The position numbers and the translations under genes were made by a program. A model generated the notes under the pieces. It did not search any database and was not told the origin of the DNA. It saw nothing but the letters and a program-made list of their open reading frames with translations. Below are positions 1-11,060 of a stretch of 64,000 nt of DNA, piece after piece. The stretch is from Gigaspora rosea (Eukaryota > Glomeromycota > Glomeromycetes > Diversisporales > Gigasporaceae), in contig QKWP01000234.1 of NCBI GenBank assembly GCA_003550325.1, positions 28,974 to 92,973 of the forward strand, written 5' to 3'. The stretch's first letter is position 1; each line of letters opens with the position of its first letter.

Positions 1-671
1 AAAAAAAAAATTAAAACGAATAAAAAAAAAATAAAAAAATTAAAAATATAAAAAAAATTTTAATTCGGTTTAATTTTTTTTTTCTTTTTAATTTTTTTAT
101 TTTTTTTTTATTCGTTTTAATTTTTTTTTCTATTTAATTTTTTATTATTTTTTTTTTTGTTCATTTTAATTTTTAATTCTTAAATTGTTTTATTATTTAT
201 TATTTAGTTTTTTTTTTAAATTATTTATTTAATTTTATTTATTTAATTTTATTTATCTTAAATTATTATTTTTTTTACGTATATATGTACATACTAGAGT
301 GGAACAATATGAGTGTATGGAAATGGTGTGTTTGGTTGCATAAATAATTAACATAAAATACTAACGTGCTAATAATTTCTCGAAGACAATGATTTATTAT
401 CACTAGAATTTAACAAAGAATGACCTAACGGCTTTTTATATATTTAATATAGATAGCGAAGCAGTTAAAAAAAGCCCTCTTTATAATCGAATAAGAAAAC
501 ACTTCGGAAGCTCTTTTCAGTTATATAGTAAGCTTTATTTTTATTTATTATTTTATTTTAAAATTATTTACATAAACCTTTCTATACTATCTAATACTAT
601 ACTAATCCTAACACTCTAAACTGCACAAGTACCTCTTACAATACTCCGCGATCTACAAATACAGAAATAAA
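1..671. other. AT-rich non-coding sequence
   Basis: The first 260 bases are almost pure A/T with long homopolymer runs that are partly self-complementary. From about 290 the sequence becomes more mixed, but I see no gene, terminal repeat or known element up to 671. Confidence 0.5.
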
Positions 672-1135
672 TCAGTACGAATTAAACAATAAAACGGAAG
701 CTGAGTTTAAAGACAAGTATTTTCTTTTATTCTTTCTTATTTTTTTCTCAACTTGAACTAACCTTTCTTTTTTTTTGTAGGTCCTGATTTTCGAATTAAC
801 ACTAGGTCCAAAGAAGTATACGAAAAGAGGCAACGAAAAGAGGTGGAAAGGTGGCATGAGCAACAAAAAGAGGTAGCACGAACAACGAAAAGAGGTGACA
901 ACGACGCCAGAAATGAAAAGAGGCACCAGTAAACGACGACTCTAGCGACAAAAAGAGTACAAGTCTTGAGGTAAAGGATAGCAAAAAAAATTACAAGATG
1001 TAAACAAAAAAAAAGTGTTGTATATATTTGATCTGTGTAACTGGAGAGGGGATTTGCCCCCGATCTTAATCGGGGGTGATTGGAGGCCGGGTTTTCACGT
1101 GACCCAGAAAATCTCACCTATATCCTGTATCTGTC
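672..1135 (+). repeat. purine-rich repetitive segment with hairpin, possible decayed exon
   Basis: A pyrimidine-rich tract ending in TTTTTGTAG at about 770-780 looks like a 3' splice site. It is followed by about 180 bases of imperfect AAAAGAGG-type repeats that read on the plus strand as a charged, coiled-coil-like stretch rich in K, R, E and Q. Downstream, 1057-1076 forms a strong hairpin with an 8-bp stem (CCCCCGAT/ATCGGGGG) and a 4-base loop, followed by GGCCGGGTTTTCACGTGACC. The long minus-strand frames here are only the complement of this repeat. It could be a degenerate element-encoded exon or simple repeat expansion, and I cannot tell which. Confidence 0.3.
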
Positions 1136-1619
1136 CATAGAGGCGGCAGAGGAGAGACCAACTTGTAAAGAGCATAAGAGTATATGCTTTGCTAAATAGT
1201 ACAGTTGACCAAAAGTATGTTTCTACTAATGTTTCTACACTTTCTAACAAAAAACCCAGAGTTGTTGCTCTACTACTTGTTCTATAGTAACAAAGTCTTC
1301 TACTCAGAGAGTCAAACCCATAAGGAGTAAGTTCTTTTTCATCTCTATTTCAGTTCTTCTCGCATACAATCTAAAACCCTGTATCCAAGTCACTTCTAGT
1401 TAGAGTTTTTGTTATGTACAAGTATACTAACAACAAAGTTTTCATAGGTTAGTGTTAATGAAAGAGTTGGGATGATGATTGTTGGAAAGAGTTAATGTAT
1501 TTATTATTATTATATTTTAAATATTATATATTTTATTATGTATTATTATAAAAAAAAGCCAAACAAAATAAATCCAAAAAAAAACGAATTCAAAAAAAAA
1601 ATAAAAAAATGAAAATGAA
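1136..1619. other. non-coding, nothing recognised
   Basis: Mixed sequence that becomes A/T-rich after 1500. No reading frame, terminal repeat or RNA gene is visible. Confidence 0.4.
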
Positions 1620-2640
1620 AAAAATAAACTATTATATTCCTTATATTTGCTCATATTCACTTATATTCGCTTATATTCGCTACTTCTTGCAAAGTGCCAG
1701 AAAGTTACGTTGTTTTCTTGCAAAGTTTCGAAAAAAGTAAGGAATAAATAAAATAATATAAAATTAAAAAAATAAGTAAAAAAAAAACAAACAAAAAAAC
1801 AAACCTGAATAAATAACAAAAAAAACCAAAAACAAAAAAAATAAATATTATTTTGCTCATATTTGCTTATATTCGATTAAATTCGTTCATATTTGTGACT
1901 TTTTGCAAAGTGCTAGATATATTAGAATTGGTGTTCTTGTAAAGTGCTGGAAAAGTCAAATCATTTTCTTGCAAAGTTCTGAAAGAAGTAAAGAAGAAAT
2001 AAAATAAAATAAAATTAAAAAAAATAAGTAAAAAAAAGAAAACAAACAAAAAACAAAAATGTAAGCAAACTAAATAAAAAAATAAACAAAGCTCCAAGTC
2101 TCCATTTCAAGTTCGTGTTTTTGCAATTCAGAAATTATCGAAGGGTTTTGCAAAGTGCTGGAATAAAATAAATTAATAAAAATAAAAAAAAACAAAAACA
2201 AAAAACATGAAACGAAAAAATAAATAAAACGATACCTTGCAAAAACTTGCAAAAACTTGCTTTTTGAACTTTTGAAATTGCTGAAGAAAGTAGTTGTGTG
2301 TTCTTGCAAAGTGTCGAAAGGCTGAGTTGGCTTGCACAAAGTGCCAAAAGTCATTGGATTTCTTGCAAAGTGCTAGTGATAAAGTATAAAAATAAAATAA
2401 AAAAAATTAAAAAATAAAAAAAAATAGAAATAAAAAAAAAAACAAAACAAAACTAAAAAAAATGAAACAAAATCAAAAAAAACAAAAGGAAAATGAAAAA
2501 ACAATGTAAAATTGATAAATGATCTAAATTATAAATAAAAAAAAATAAACAAAGATCTAATCTGATTTTGCAGTACAATCATCAAAAATCATCAAAATAT
2601 TTCAAAAATATTAGTCAAACGCATCCTTAATATGATCCAG
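1620..2640 (+). repeat. CTTGCAAAGTGC-rich repeat, copy A (diverged)
   Basis: This stretch has repeated CTTGCAAAGTGC-like words (for example near 1685, 1938, 1968, 2145, 2302 and 2360) separated by long A-rich runs. The same arrangement occurs at 35100-36175 and 45539-47698. The shared blocks include GTAAGCAAACTAAATAAA near 2060 (compare 35270) and GATCCAGATTACAG near 2633 (compare 35985 and 47470). Tandem CTTATATTCG words occur at 1650-1680. No terminal inverted repeat was found for this copy, so its limits are approximate. Confidence 0.6.
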
Positions 2641-2698
2641 ATTACAGAATGTCCTAAAATATTTTGAATGTATTTGAAATATTAAAAATAAAAAAAAA

Positions 2699-2790
2699 AA
2701 GAGAGAGAGGTAAAAAGGAGAAGTGGTAAAAGGGAGAGAGGGGTAAAAGGGAGAGAGGAGTAAAAGGGAAAGAGGTAAAAGGAAGAGGTG
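2699..2790 (+). repeat. short purine tandem repeat
   Basis: About four to five imperfect copies of GTAAAAGGGAGAGAGG lie in tandem. It is a simple repeat with no coding meaning. Confidence 0.7.
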
Positions 2791-3270
2791 ATAAAAATTG
2801 TTCAAAATAGCTTTTTTTTTAAGTTTTTTTGTACATTTTGTAGAATATATTTTATAATCCATAGCAGCTTATGGATCAAATGGGCTTAAGAAAGTTTGAA
2901 CTCTGTTTTTTTTTTTTTTTTATCTAGTGATCCGGGTTGAAATTTTTATGCCGCAGTCAAAACACTATGTAATCGTTAAAAATCTGCTAATCGTCATATA
3001 TTATTTCAAATAATTACGATTATAATTGATTTATAGATATATAACAATTTAATATAAAAAATGATATATATCGATTTTTATTCAATTAATCGATATATAC
3101 CAATATTTTATAATCAATATAAAACAATTAAGTGCTATATATTGATCAATATCTATATATAAAATTTGCTAATGAAGCTAAGTCAATTCTTCAGCTCTAT
3201 AACCAAAGCAGAGTCATTTATAAGCTGATACTCTTAAGCTAAGCTAATTCTTTTACAACCAAAGCTATAA
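2791..3270. other. AT-rich non-coding sequence
   Basis: A 17-base T run lies near 2908, and 3000-3160 is A/T-rich with ATATCGAT-like words. No supported feature. Confidence 0.4.
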
Positions 3271-3278
3271 GTTCAAGC

Positions 3279-4143
3279 CAGAGACGATGATTTTCTGCGA
3301 CAACTAAACCCAAATTCTGCAGTTATTTACTTCTAATTTCTGCAATAATTCTGCAATGATAAATTTATATTTATACACAAAAAAATTTCAAATTCTGTGA
3401 ATTTCTGCACAAAAAAATCTTCTATTTCTGCGCAAAAAAAAATCTAATTGCTAATGTACTGAAACTTCCTGACAAACCACAATTGTTTTGTGTTAGCTAA
3501 TTATCTATTCTTCTAAGATTCCATTAATAAATAAGTACTTGTTATTTACTAGGATACTGTTTTTATGACGTGGCCGAAGGTCAAGTTATAATGCGGTATC
3601 TGCTATGAAGGAATCAGCAATTATCAGCCACAATTTGACCAATAATTTGCTTATCCGACATGTTTGACGTAAACAACAAACTATTATTGTGTAACTTATT
3701 CAGCTTCTTTCTAATTCACTTCTTAAGAAATGTCACAGATCATAATTTAAAATGAAATCTACATTCTATACTTAACCTGCTAGCCTTCTAAAACCTATTA
3801 ATACTTGTTTATTATAATTTTTTTTAAAACTAACCCTAACCCTAAACCCCTAACCCTAAAAAATACACTCCAAAAAAATTTAGTTTTCGAGATTTTATAC
3901 TATCATTTCATTTTAATCTGAATTTCATTATGATCTGTCACAAGAAATGATGAAAATTTGAATAGCTTACACAAAAATCATTCAGCATTCACATAATACA
4001 CGTCGGATAAGCAATTTGATTGGTCTGAATTAAATTCTAGTCTAAATTCTGCGTTTATCGGCAACAAAATCTGATTTCTGCAAAATACTTCTCAATCCGT
4101 GAATTCTGCGGCATTCTGCATTTGCAGAAAATCATCGACCCTG
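3279..4143. mobile_element. hAT-like foldback element (non-autonomous) with 8-bp TSD
   Basis: The left end CAGAGACGATGATTTTCTGC (3279-3298) is matched by the inverted right end CAGGGTCGATGATTTTCTGC (4143-4124), 18 of 20 identical. The element is flanked by a perfect 8-bp direct repeat GTTCAAGC at 3271-3278 and 4144-4151. An 8-bp duplication with CAG-type ends is the hallmark of the hAT superfamily. The body is largely self-complementary: TGTCACAGATCATAAT near 3731 pairs with a tract near 3926-3942, and TTGCTTATCCGAC near 3647 pairs with a tract near 4004. No transposase frame is present, so it would depend on an enzyme made elsewhere. A telomere-like tract lies at the centre of the fold. Confidence 0.85.
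3831..3860 (-). repeat. interstitial telomere-like repeat (CCCTAA)n
   Basis: TAACCCTAACCCTAA followed by ACCCCTAACCCTAAAA, about four units with one variant unit. It lies at the symmetry centre of the surrounding foldback element. Confidence 0.8.
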
Positions 4144-4151
4144 GTTCAAGC

Positions 4152-4970
4152 TAGGCTAGTATCTGAAATTAGGTTGCAGAGTCTGAAGACTACAAAAAAT
4201 TTTAAATTTTGCAACCAAATTCTGAAGTTTATATGTGAATTATGCACATAAATTTGTAAATTTTTACTTATAAATTTTAATTAAATGCTTATAAATGCAA
4301 CTAAATTTTATAAATTCTTATAATCTACAAATCTTTTTTTTTATTTGGTTGCAGCTCACAACTAATTTAAAAATTGAATTTCAGATACTGAGTTGGCTAT
4401 TTATACACCGATCACTCTCAAACCAAGCCAAGCTGCTAATTTGGTAATACAGTTTACCTCCATTAATATCAACCTCATTAATATTAATCTCCTATTAATA
4501 TCAACTTTATCAACAAACAAATTTTTATATATAAAAATCTTTCCATATACTCTGATTTTTGGAATTGGGCCTTTTTTAGAACCCTAAATTATATATCAGC
4601 TGATATTTTATACACCAAAATGGGTTATTAGCTGATCTTTTTTTTATTTTGAACTACTTCTGTACACTTACAAAACAAAATTTTATAAGTTTAGGTGTGT
4701 CAAACCAATTTTCTATCCTTAAAACCAATTTGTTTTTTTTTTGGAATTCAGTTAAGTAAGAATGGCCTTTATAAAATCGTATATAATGTACAATTTAATT
4801 TTTATTTTAATATAGATTTAAAATAACAACTAATGATTCGTGCTCTACATATATTTCTGTTGAACCAATAGTTTATTTATGCTCTAGAACAAGGGTTCAA
4901 GTGCGAAATCTGTAGAATAAAGTATAAAATAAAGATAGGTCTTAATAATCACTAAAATATTGTACGAAAG
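4152..4970. other. AT-rich non-coding sequence
   Basis: No gene is seen. Segment 4438-4475 (GGTAATACAGTTTACCTCCA...) resembles the reverse complement of 8400-8432, so a small dispersed repeat may be present at both places. The 3' part may hold upstream remains of the SPRY pseudogene, too decayed to call. Confidence 0.35.
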
Positions 4971-5370
4971 TATAAGCCTTATGGACCGTTGTTTTCTACT
5001 GCCGATACCATTGGGTGTTGTTTAAATTTTAAAAATAACATTGTATTCTATACTAAAAATGGTATAAGCCTAGATAGGTATTGCCAAGTTTTATAGTTTT
5101 TGCATTTTATATTATGCATATTGTGCTACATTGTTTAATATTTTACAATAAATTTCAAGATATTAGAGGTCTGACTTGGTCAAAAAATAAGTATTCGAAT
5201 ATTCATTTGTTCAATATTTTTTTATTCAAATATTGTTCAAAAATTTTGAAAATATTCAATGAATATTCATTGAATATTAAATATATTTCAATTTTAAAAA
5301 ATTATATAATATCTTACTAAAATTAGCCAATAAATTGCAAATAAATTATTAAAAAATAAAATAAAATTAT

Positions 5371-5407
<37 letters not shown>

Positions 5408-6250
5408 GAATATTCAATGAATATATTCAGTGAAATTTTAAAAATTTGAATATTCATTCAGTAAAAAATTATATATTTAAATATTCGAATATTCAGTGAA
5501 TATTCAGTGAATAGTATTCATCGAGTCAGACCTCTACAAGATATTGCATTTCGAAATTTAAAAGGCACCTTATATCCTTGTATTGGATTGAGATCACAAG
5601 GTGGATCTATAGAAGTAAATTTCGGCAGTAGAAAATTTAAATTTGCGCAAGTAATCTTAAATAATTATAACTATATTTTTGGTTTATTTGTAATTTAATA
5701 TTGTAATTATTTTAAATAGCGACTACAGTATTAGTAATGATACTGGGGATGAATTATTGAAAAATAAGTTGATCAAAGCATTTAATATGTGCATTAATTT
5801 GACGAATATGTATACACTTGGAGATTTAGAAAATTTGCTAAAAATCAAACAAGATACTGTATTATATATGTCGAAACTTTGTTTTTTAATATGGTATTGT
5901 GATTTAAGACCTGCTGTTAATAAAGAAGCACTACAATATTACATAAACCTTATGAAACAATGTTGGAATAAAAATTTAGAGAAATATTCATCTGCAAAAG
6001 ATCTTTTAAAATTTTTGAAAAATGGCAAAATGATGAAAGCATTTTATTAGAACTAAATCCAAATCATTACTTGAGAATATTGAAGATTCATACTATGAGG
6101 ATATGTTCAATGGCAGAAGCAAGTTTATTAACACGCGTGAAATTACTGAAAAGTTATCAGAAATGATTTTAGTTATCAAGGAAATTGATTTGACTATTGT
6201 TCCTGACGATTTTTTAAAAAAAAAAGATTTTATGTATGCTGCTTTTTTTT
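4971..6250 (+). pseudogene. decayed SPRY-domain / protein-kinase-like gene
   Basis: From 4974 the plus strand reads [19 protein letters not shown] and then VFYTKNG, a typical SPRY-domain core. After an intron that starts about 5079 (GTATTGCC), 5539-5645 continues it with LKGTLYPCIGLRSQ and EVNFGSRKFKF. A further segment (from about 5720 to 6050) reads DTGDELLKNKLIKAFNMC, then switches to a kinase C-lobe-like tail (CDLRPAVNK, YYINLMKQCW). A frame change near 6030-6055 leads into SLLENIEDSYYEDMF and KFINTREITEKLSEM, a tail I associate with Rhizophagus kinase-like proteins. The frameshift, the missing kinase core and a MITE in the SPRY intron mark this as a relic. The SPRY-to-kinase join may reflect a chimaeric ancestor or a deletion. 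Family calls come from recognised motifs, not a search. Confidence 0.65.
5164..5535. mobile_element. hAT-type MITE with 8-bp TSD, in SPRY intron
   Basis: The ends TAGAGGTCTGACT (5164-5176, and inverted at 5535-5523) are 13/13 identical. They are flanked by a perfect 8-bp duplication CAAGATAT (5156-5163 and 5536-5543), as expected for hAT. The 372-bp interior is A/T-rich, with many ATTCAATGAATATTC-like words and an (AT)n run near 5380. No transposase is present. It lies at the 3' end of an intron in the SPRY pseudogene, and the duplicated target carries the CAAG splice-acceptor bases. Confidence 0.85.
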
Positions 6251-7470
6251 AGTATTATTGAATATTTATTTTATTTTATTTGATTTGTGAATTATATATT
6301 ATTATAGCTTATAAATTTATCACGAATTAATTTGATTTTAATATATCATTATCTATAATGATCGTGTATTTATTAACCAAGGTTCATGAATATATTGGGG
6401 TGTTTGATTACATTATTTAGAATATATAGGGCTCTGATTAGTGACATAAGCTTTTATCATAGTTTAAATTATTAAAATAAAAACGATATAACAATTGAAA
6501 AAAATAATAATGCCGTAATTGGCTTATAACTTATAGTTAATATTGTTAAAGCTAAACTTTATAGACATGTGATAAAACTATTACTGTCAGAAATTATCCT
6601 GTTTTTATTATTTAGTGCTATTTATTATTGTCTTCAATTCTTAAAACTTTTTAACGATATTCTATATCTCAAAGTTCATATTTCTATAACTTTTGTTTGA
6701 CATCTGTTTAAATCGTGGTTTAAATCCTACATGATAATATTTTTGAAATTATAATCATCCCATATTTTTTTTCGAGTCTAACCACCAGAATTTGAATTGT
6801 TATTAATTGAAGAAGAAACTGAACAACTGTCAATATTGCTAATAAACGTCGATGCATTAAGTTGTATTTGTTGAATTAATTGATCAATATCGTGATTGTC
6901 ACTTGCCCAATTACAAAATTCTTTTTTAAACTTTAATATTAAAAAATAATAAATATAATATTAATTAAGAGCTATGACTATCGATATTTCTGTTTTGTTA
7001 TAAAAAAGAGCATGAAATCTAAACTTTATACTCTAAATCGTTAATTTAAACTTGCCCTTTCTTTGCGTAGTGGACGATATTTGGTCAACATTAGTGGTGG
7101 TTAATTACTTTTGTAAAGTATAACACAAAGATCATAAGTGATTTCTTATAGCACTATTCAAAGTTTGTTTAAAACACTTACGCTTTGTGGGTTTACAAAA
7201 GAGGGAGAGCTTCTGAAAAAAGTATTGCATGTTCAAAAGCAATCTGTCAACTAAATGATACACCTATTAAAATTAATGATATGATTGGATATCAACTGAT
7301 CGACACACCCTGTTATATAACTATAAATTTTGGGGTGCATCAATGATCTGCAGATATTCCAAAAATCGGAGCATATGCCGCATATATTAACTTTATTAAC
7401 ATCCCTCGTTGATATTTCTATCAATATAAAATAATTTTTTTTTATAATAAATATTCTTTCATTGATATCC
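6251..7470. other. AT-rich non-coding sequence
   Basis: No gene or clear element. The small minus-strand frame at 7251-7478 has no recognisable motif and extends towards the foldback element that follows. Confidence 0.35.
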
Positions 7471-7540
7471 CTAGCCAATAAGAATTAATTGATAATCTGC
7501 CAGTCAATTGGAAAGTGATCATAGTATAATGTAATACAGA

Positions 7541-8265
7541 TTATATATGAAAATCGCTATAGGCGAAATGTGTCTAAAATTTTTTTTTACTAAGTAAATG
7601 GCACATGACCACTAATTGAAAGTTGTAGAGCTCATTGAGACGCATTTAATAGTAGTTAGATCATCCAAATCAGCCTAGTGGATGGTGAGATATTATCAAA
7701 AAATGATTGGCCAACTATATAATATTTTATATAGTCAGCCAATCGTTTTTTGATGATATCTCACTATCCACTAGGCCGATTTGGATAAACTAACCACTGT
7801 TAGATGCATCTCAATAGCTCTACAACTTTCAATTAGTGAATATGGAGTGTCTTCAATTAAAAGGGCCCATTTTTACATATATTTTATTTTGAGATATTTG
7901 AGTTTAATTATTTGTTTTGATTTTCGGACTGATCCGGGATCAATCAAATTTCACGATATTGATTGGTTAAAGATGGCAGGTGACTATCGGGTAAACTCGT
8001 GACGTGTTGGCTCTACGCAGCCTCATGTAATTTTTCTTTTTACATTATCTTGATTTTTTATTATGTAATTCAACTTTCATTTATAATTAAAAAAAGTCAA
8101 TCATGTCAAAATTTATATGAATTTAACGAAAACTCATCTTTCAAAAAAATGTAAAAATGGGCCCTTTTAATTGAAGACACCCCATATGTGCTGTTAACTT
8201 AGTAAGAAAAATTTTTTTAGATAGAAGCATACCATATTTCATCTATAATAATTTTCATATGTATT
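7541..8265. mobile_element. foldback MITE, interrupted by a second MITE
   Basis: A long palindrome is centred at about 7723. In the left arm, 7610-7720 (AATTGAAAGTTGTAGAGCTC, CCTAGTGGATGGTGAGATAT, ATGATTGGCCAACTATATAA) is complementary to 7725-7835. The arms then continue outward only if 7843-8184 is removed: the complement of the left arm has TTAGTGGTCATGTGCC where the right arm has TTAGTGAATA/TGTGCT across the insertion. Outer ends near 7541 and 8265 share the ATATGAAAAT words. Similarity may extend further out to CCAATAAGAA near 7472 and 8311. No coding capacity. Confidence 0.7.
7843..8184. mobile_element. TA-flanked MITE nested in the foldback element
   Basis: The terminal inverted repeats are 36 bp with one mismatch (7843-7878 against 8184-8149). 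They start TGGRGTGTCTTCAATTAAAA and contain GGGCCC. A TA dinucleotide flanks both sides (7841-7842 and 8185-8186), which fits a Tc1/mariner-type target. The 342-bp element has no transposase. It interrupts the right arm of the larger foldback, so it inserted later. Confidence 0.85.
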
Positions 8266-9068
8266 CTGTGTCATGATAGTATACTTATCATTTGTTTTAA
8301 AATGCGGTTTCTTATTGGTTAAAGCTTTATAACACATAAATAACCAATCCCCTTTGTTATCTACTCCTGCATATATCAACCAAATCACTGGATTCAAATA
8401 GGTTAATATTAATGAGAGTAAACTGTACTATAATATGATTTTACAAAAATTTTAATACATATGCTTTAGTATTCTACTTTTTTAATATAAATGATTTTTT
8501 TAGATCTTGCTATATATTAATAATTATATTTAAATAAAAAAATTAAAAAAAAATAAATTAAAAAAAATAAAGTAGATAAAAAATTTTTTAATTTATAAAG
8601 TCCTGAATTAGATCTCTATAAAGTTATTAGCATTCAAGGAATCTTTGATTTTTTATTGAGCTAGTTAGATAATTTTTTAACTATTTACAAGATTGGCTTC
8701 TTGTTTTTTTAAAAAAAGTGTGATAAAGTTGTACATAATTTAAGTACAATACTAGATGATCTACTATTAGCTAATAGTCAATAATTTTTGAAGCTAATAC
8801 TTTTTTTATTAGTAAACACATAGCCAAGTTGATGATCAGCTTCAAGGTCTTTAGCTAAGCTATTTTTGGAGCCAATACCTTATTAGTAGACCCATAGCTG
8901 AGCCAATAATCAGCTCAGTTTAGCTATTTAGCTCACAGCTCAGCTTTAGTTATTTGTATCACTAGTTATAACCTATATAAAAGTTGTTTAGGGTTTTGTA
9001 TAACTAAAGTTACTTCCAACTAGGGTTTGTAGTACTAGTTACTTTTAGTTTTTGTTTGAAGTAATTAG
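8266..9068. other. AT-rich non-coding sequence
   Basis: No gene. Words such as AGCTAATAC, GCCAATACC and TAGCTCAGC recur at 8770-8950, suggesting an old degenerate repeat. Confidence 0.35.
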
Positions 9069-9070
9069 TA

Positions 9071-9204
9071 CCGTAAACTGCCATATAAACAGCCTGGGTC
9101 TGGTACATTCCACCAAAAAAATTAATTAGTAAAAAAAAATATATATTAGTAAAAATAAGAGAGGGGTCTGATAAGTGGGTGACTGTTTATACGGCAATTT
9201 ATAG
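9071..9204. mobile_element. 134-bp TA-flanked MITE
   Basis: The left end CCGTAAACTGCCATATAAAC (from 9071) matches the inverted right end CTATAAATTGCCGTATAAAC (from 9204). The mismatches between the two ends are all C/T or G/A transitions. TA flanks both sides (9069-9070, 9205-9206). No coding capacity; probably a Stowaway/Tc1-mariner-type element. Confidence 0.75.
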
Positions 9205-9206
9205 TA

Positions 9207-10004
9207 ATTTCTGTTAGTATGTTTGTCTTGGCTTTTGAATATCTTTGTTATGTTTCCACTACTAGCCCAGTACATCCTGTTTTCACTTTTTATATATTTT
9301 CAAGAGGACCCCGGACATCTAGTATAGAGGTTATACTTGTTTTTTTCAGCAAAAACCCCTAAAATTTGAAAAGCAAAAAACAGTTTTTGCCAATTATCTT
9401 GGCATCCAGTGGACCAATTTGAACAAACTTTTTTTAAAAAAATAAAGCTCTTAGTAAGGTGCATCTAACAAAAAAAAGATCATTCAATTCTAATTACTAA
9501 ATCAAAAGTTATTTAAACAAATATATTTTGTTGTTTTCAGCAAATTGGGCAAAAATTGGCCAAAATCTAGTTATGATTTATATAAAAGATGTCTGGGGTC
9601 CTTTTTCAAGTATAGCCATTTTTAACTTTTCTCTATATTTATAGTTTTCTATTTTGGTTCTTTTATATATACCAGAGGTGTTCTTTGTATTATAGACCTG
9701 TTTTTGCAAGTTTTTGTATATTTTCTTATTTTTTATCTTTCTTTACAAAGAATCCTTCTTGCCAGAAATCAGGTATTCATGTGAATTTCTACTAAGTATA
9801 AAACAAGTATTTATAGATTTGGTTTACTAGAACTTGAACCAGAATTTTTAAATATAGAGTATAGGTACCTAGACCAGTCCTAGACCACTAGGCTATGAGC
9901 CTATATCTATATATTTTTAATTTTTTAATTATGTTTTTAATATTCTAATTGACTATAAACTATTTCTAACTTTTACTAATTTTAATTATTAATTGCTTAC
10001 TTTT
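9207..10004. other. non-coding, nothing recognised
   Basis: Mixed AT-rich sequence between a MITE and a retroposon. No frame, terminal repeat or RNA gene is seen. Confidence 0.4.
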
Positions 10005-10021
10005 ATAAATTCTATCAATTA

Positions 10022-11043
10022 AAGAGAGTGTGGCGACTTAGGGAAGTTGGTAAGTTGTCACCCCCAAGTGGCAGGTCTTGAGTTCAAATCCCACTAGCGA
10101 CACTTTTGGAAAAATAGACCTGTGTTCCGGTAACTGTTTCTTTTCGATCGGTTGGGTATATCACCTGTAGTCCTTGGTTACCATCTTGAATGGGAGCTTT
10201 CGGGCGAAGTTGTGTCTCGTGACACTGACAAATCCAAGGAACTGGAGAAACAGAAACCCATTTGGCAAGTCCTGAGTAAGGAGTAGCTCTGATCTTTGAC
10301 GGTGCTACCAAAATTGGAATATTGGACTGAAACCGGAGAACCGGTCGTTGTCCTTGGGGACAAGGTCTACCAACCTGGCCGCCAGAGTCGCACCGAAGGA
10401 AAAGGACCCATGTTGAGGAATTGGGGACTAGGGGGAGAAAACCATCATGGCACCTAATGCCGGGTAGATCAACCCTTCCAGGCCAACTGGATTGGAAGTC
10501 TGGGATATCAGTGAAGGTTTAGTAGAAAAATAATGATGGGTACCGGGGTTGGAGTGAACCTTACAAGGGCAGAAGTAGGTAATGGTAGCGGTTAGGTATC
10601 CCCTGACTGCAAGTTGCTTGCCTTGGTAAGTGCGTAAGTTACCGAAGTGTAGGTAATACCTGTGTGGGACAGGGACTGCTCTACCAAGTGTACCGCGAGG
10701 ATAAATTAGTCCTAAGGGGATGTAGTTAGCATCCAGAACTGTCTTCGACTGACTAATGTATCAGAGGGCTGTGCTGGTGATACAAGTAGGATTGACATGC
10801 GAAGCTTGGACCAGAGGGTTTAAATAGGCAATACTCTAGTTGGGTTGTAGGTATGGCAGCTAGTGTAGAACCTTCGGGCGGACTACTTCAATTAGACAAC
10901 CAAAAGTTGTACGTGTGGCTAGTTGTGCCCTCATTCAATGTAACTCAATTGTGGGGTGCCCAAAGAGGCGCCCTTGATCCACAGGCTTGATTAAATAAAC
11001 TCTCACCCAGAGTGGGTCACTTTGACACAAAAAATAAAATAAA
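10022..11043 (+). mobile_element. tRNA-headed SINE-like retroposon, 17-bp TSD
   Basis: The element is flanked by a perfect 17-bp direct repeat ATAAATTCTATCAATTA (10005-10021 and 11044-11060). It begins with a tRNA-like head (10028-10103). This has an A-box-like TGGCGACTTAGGGAAGTTGG, a B-box-like AGTTCAAATCCC, and first and last bases (GTGTGGC/GCGACAC) that pair at 6 of 7 positions. It ends in an A-rich AAAAATAAAATAAA tail. The roughly 1-kb body is clearly more GC-rich than its surroundings and has no convincing frame. These are signs of LINE-driven retroposition of a Pol III transcript. Related copies lie at 34855, 38140, 43325, 48171 and 57490. At about 1 kb it is long for a SINE. Confidence 0.85.
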
Positions 11044-11060
11044 ATAAATTCTATCAATTA

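Noticed and set aside
758..1117. 119-codon minus-strand frame
   Set aside because: It is the complement of a purine-rich repeat plus a GC-rich hairpin. The residues are biased (L, S, F, C) and there is no motif or splice context.
3831..3860. chromosome end
   Set aside because: The telomere-like tract is short, internal to a transposable element and flanked by normal sequence on both sides.
10030..10103. possible functional tRNA gene
   Set aside because: The tRNA-like sequence is the head of a dispersed retroposon with target duplications. Related heads occur at 39008, 43328 and 48880 with different decay, so it is not an ordinary tRNA locus.
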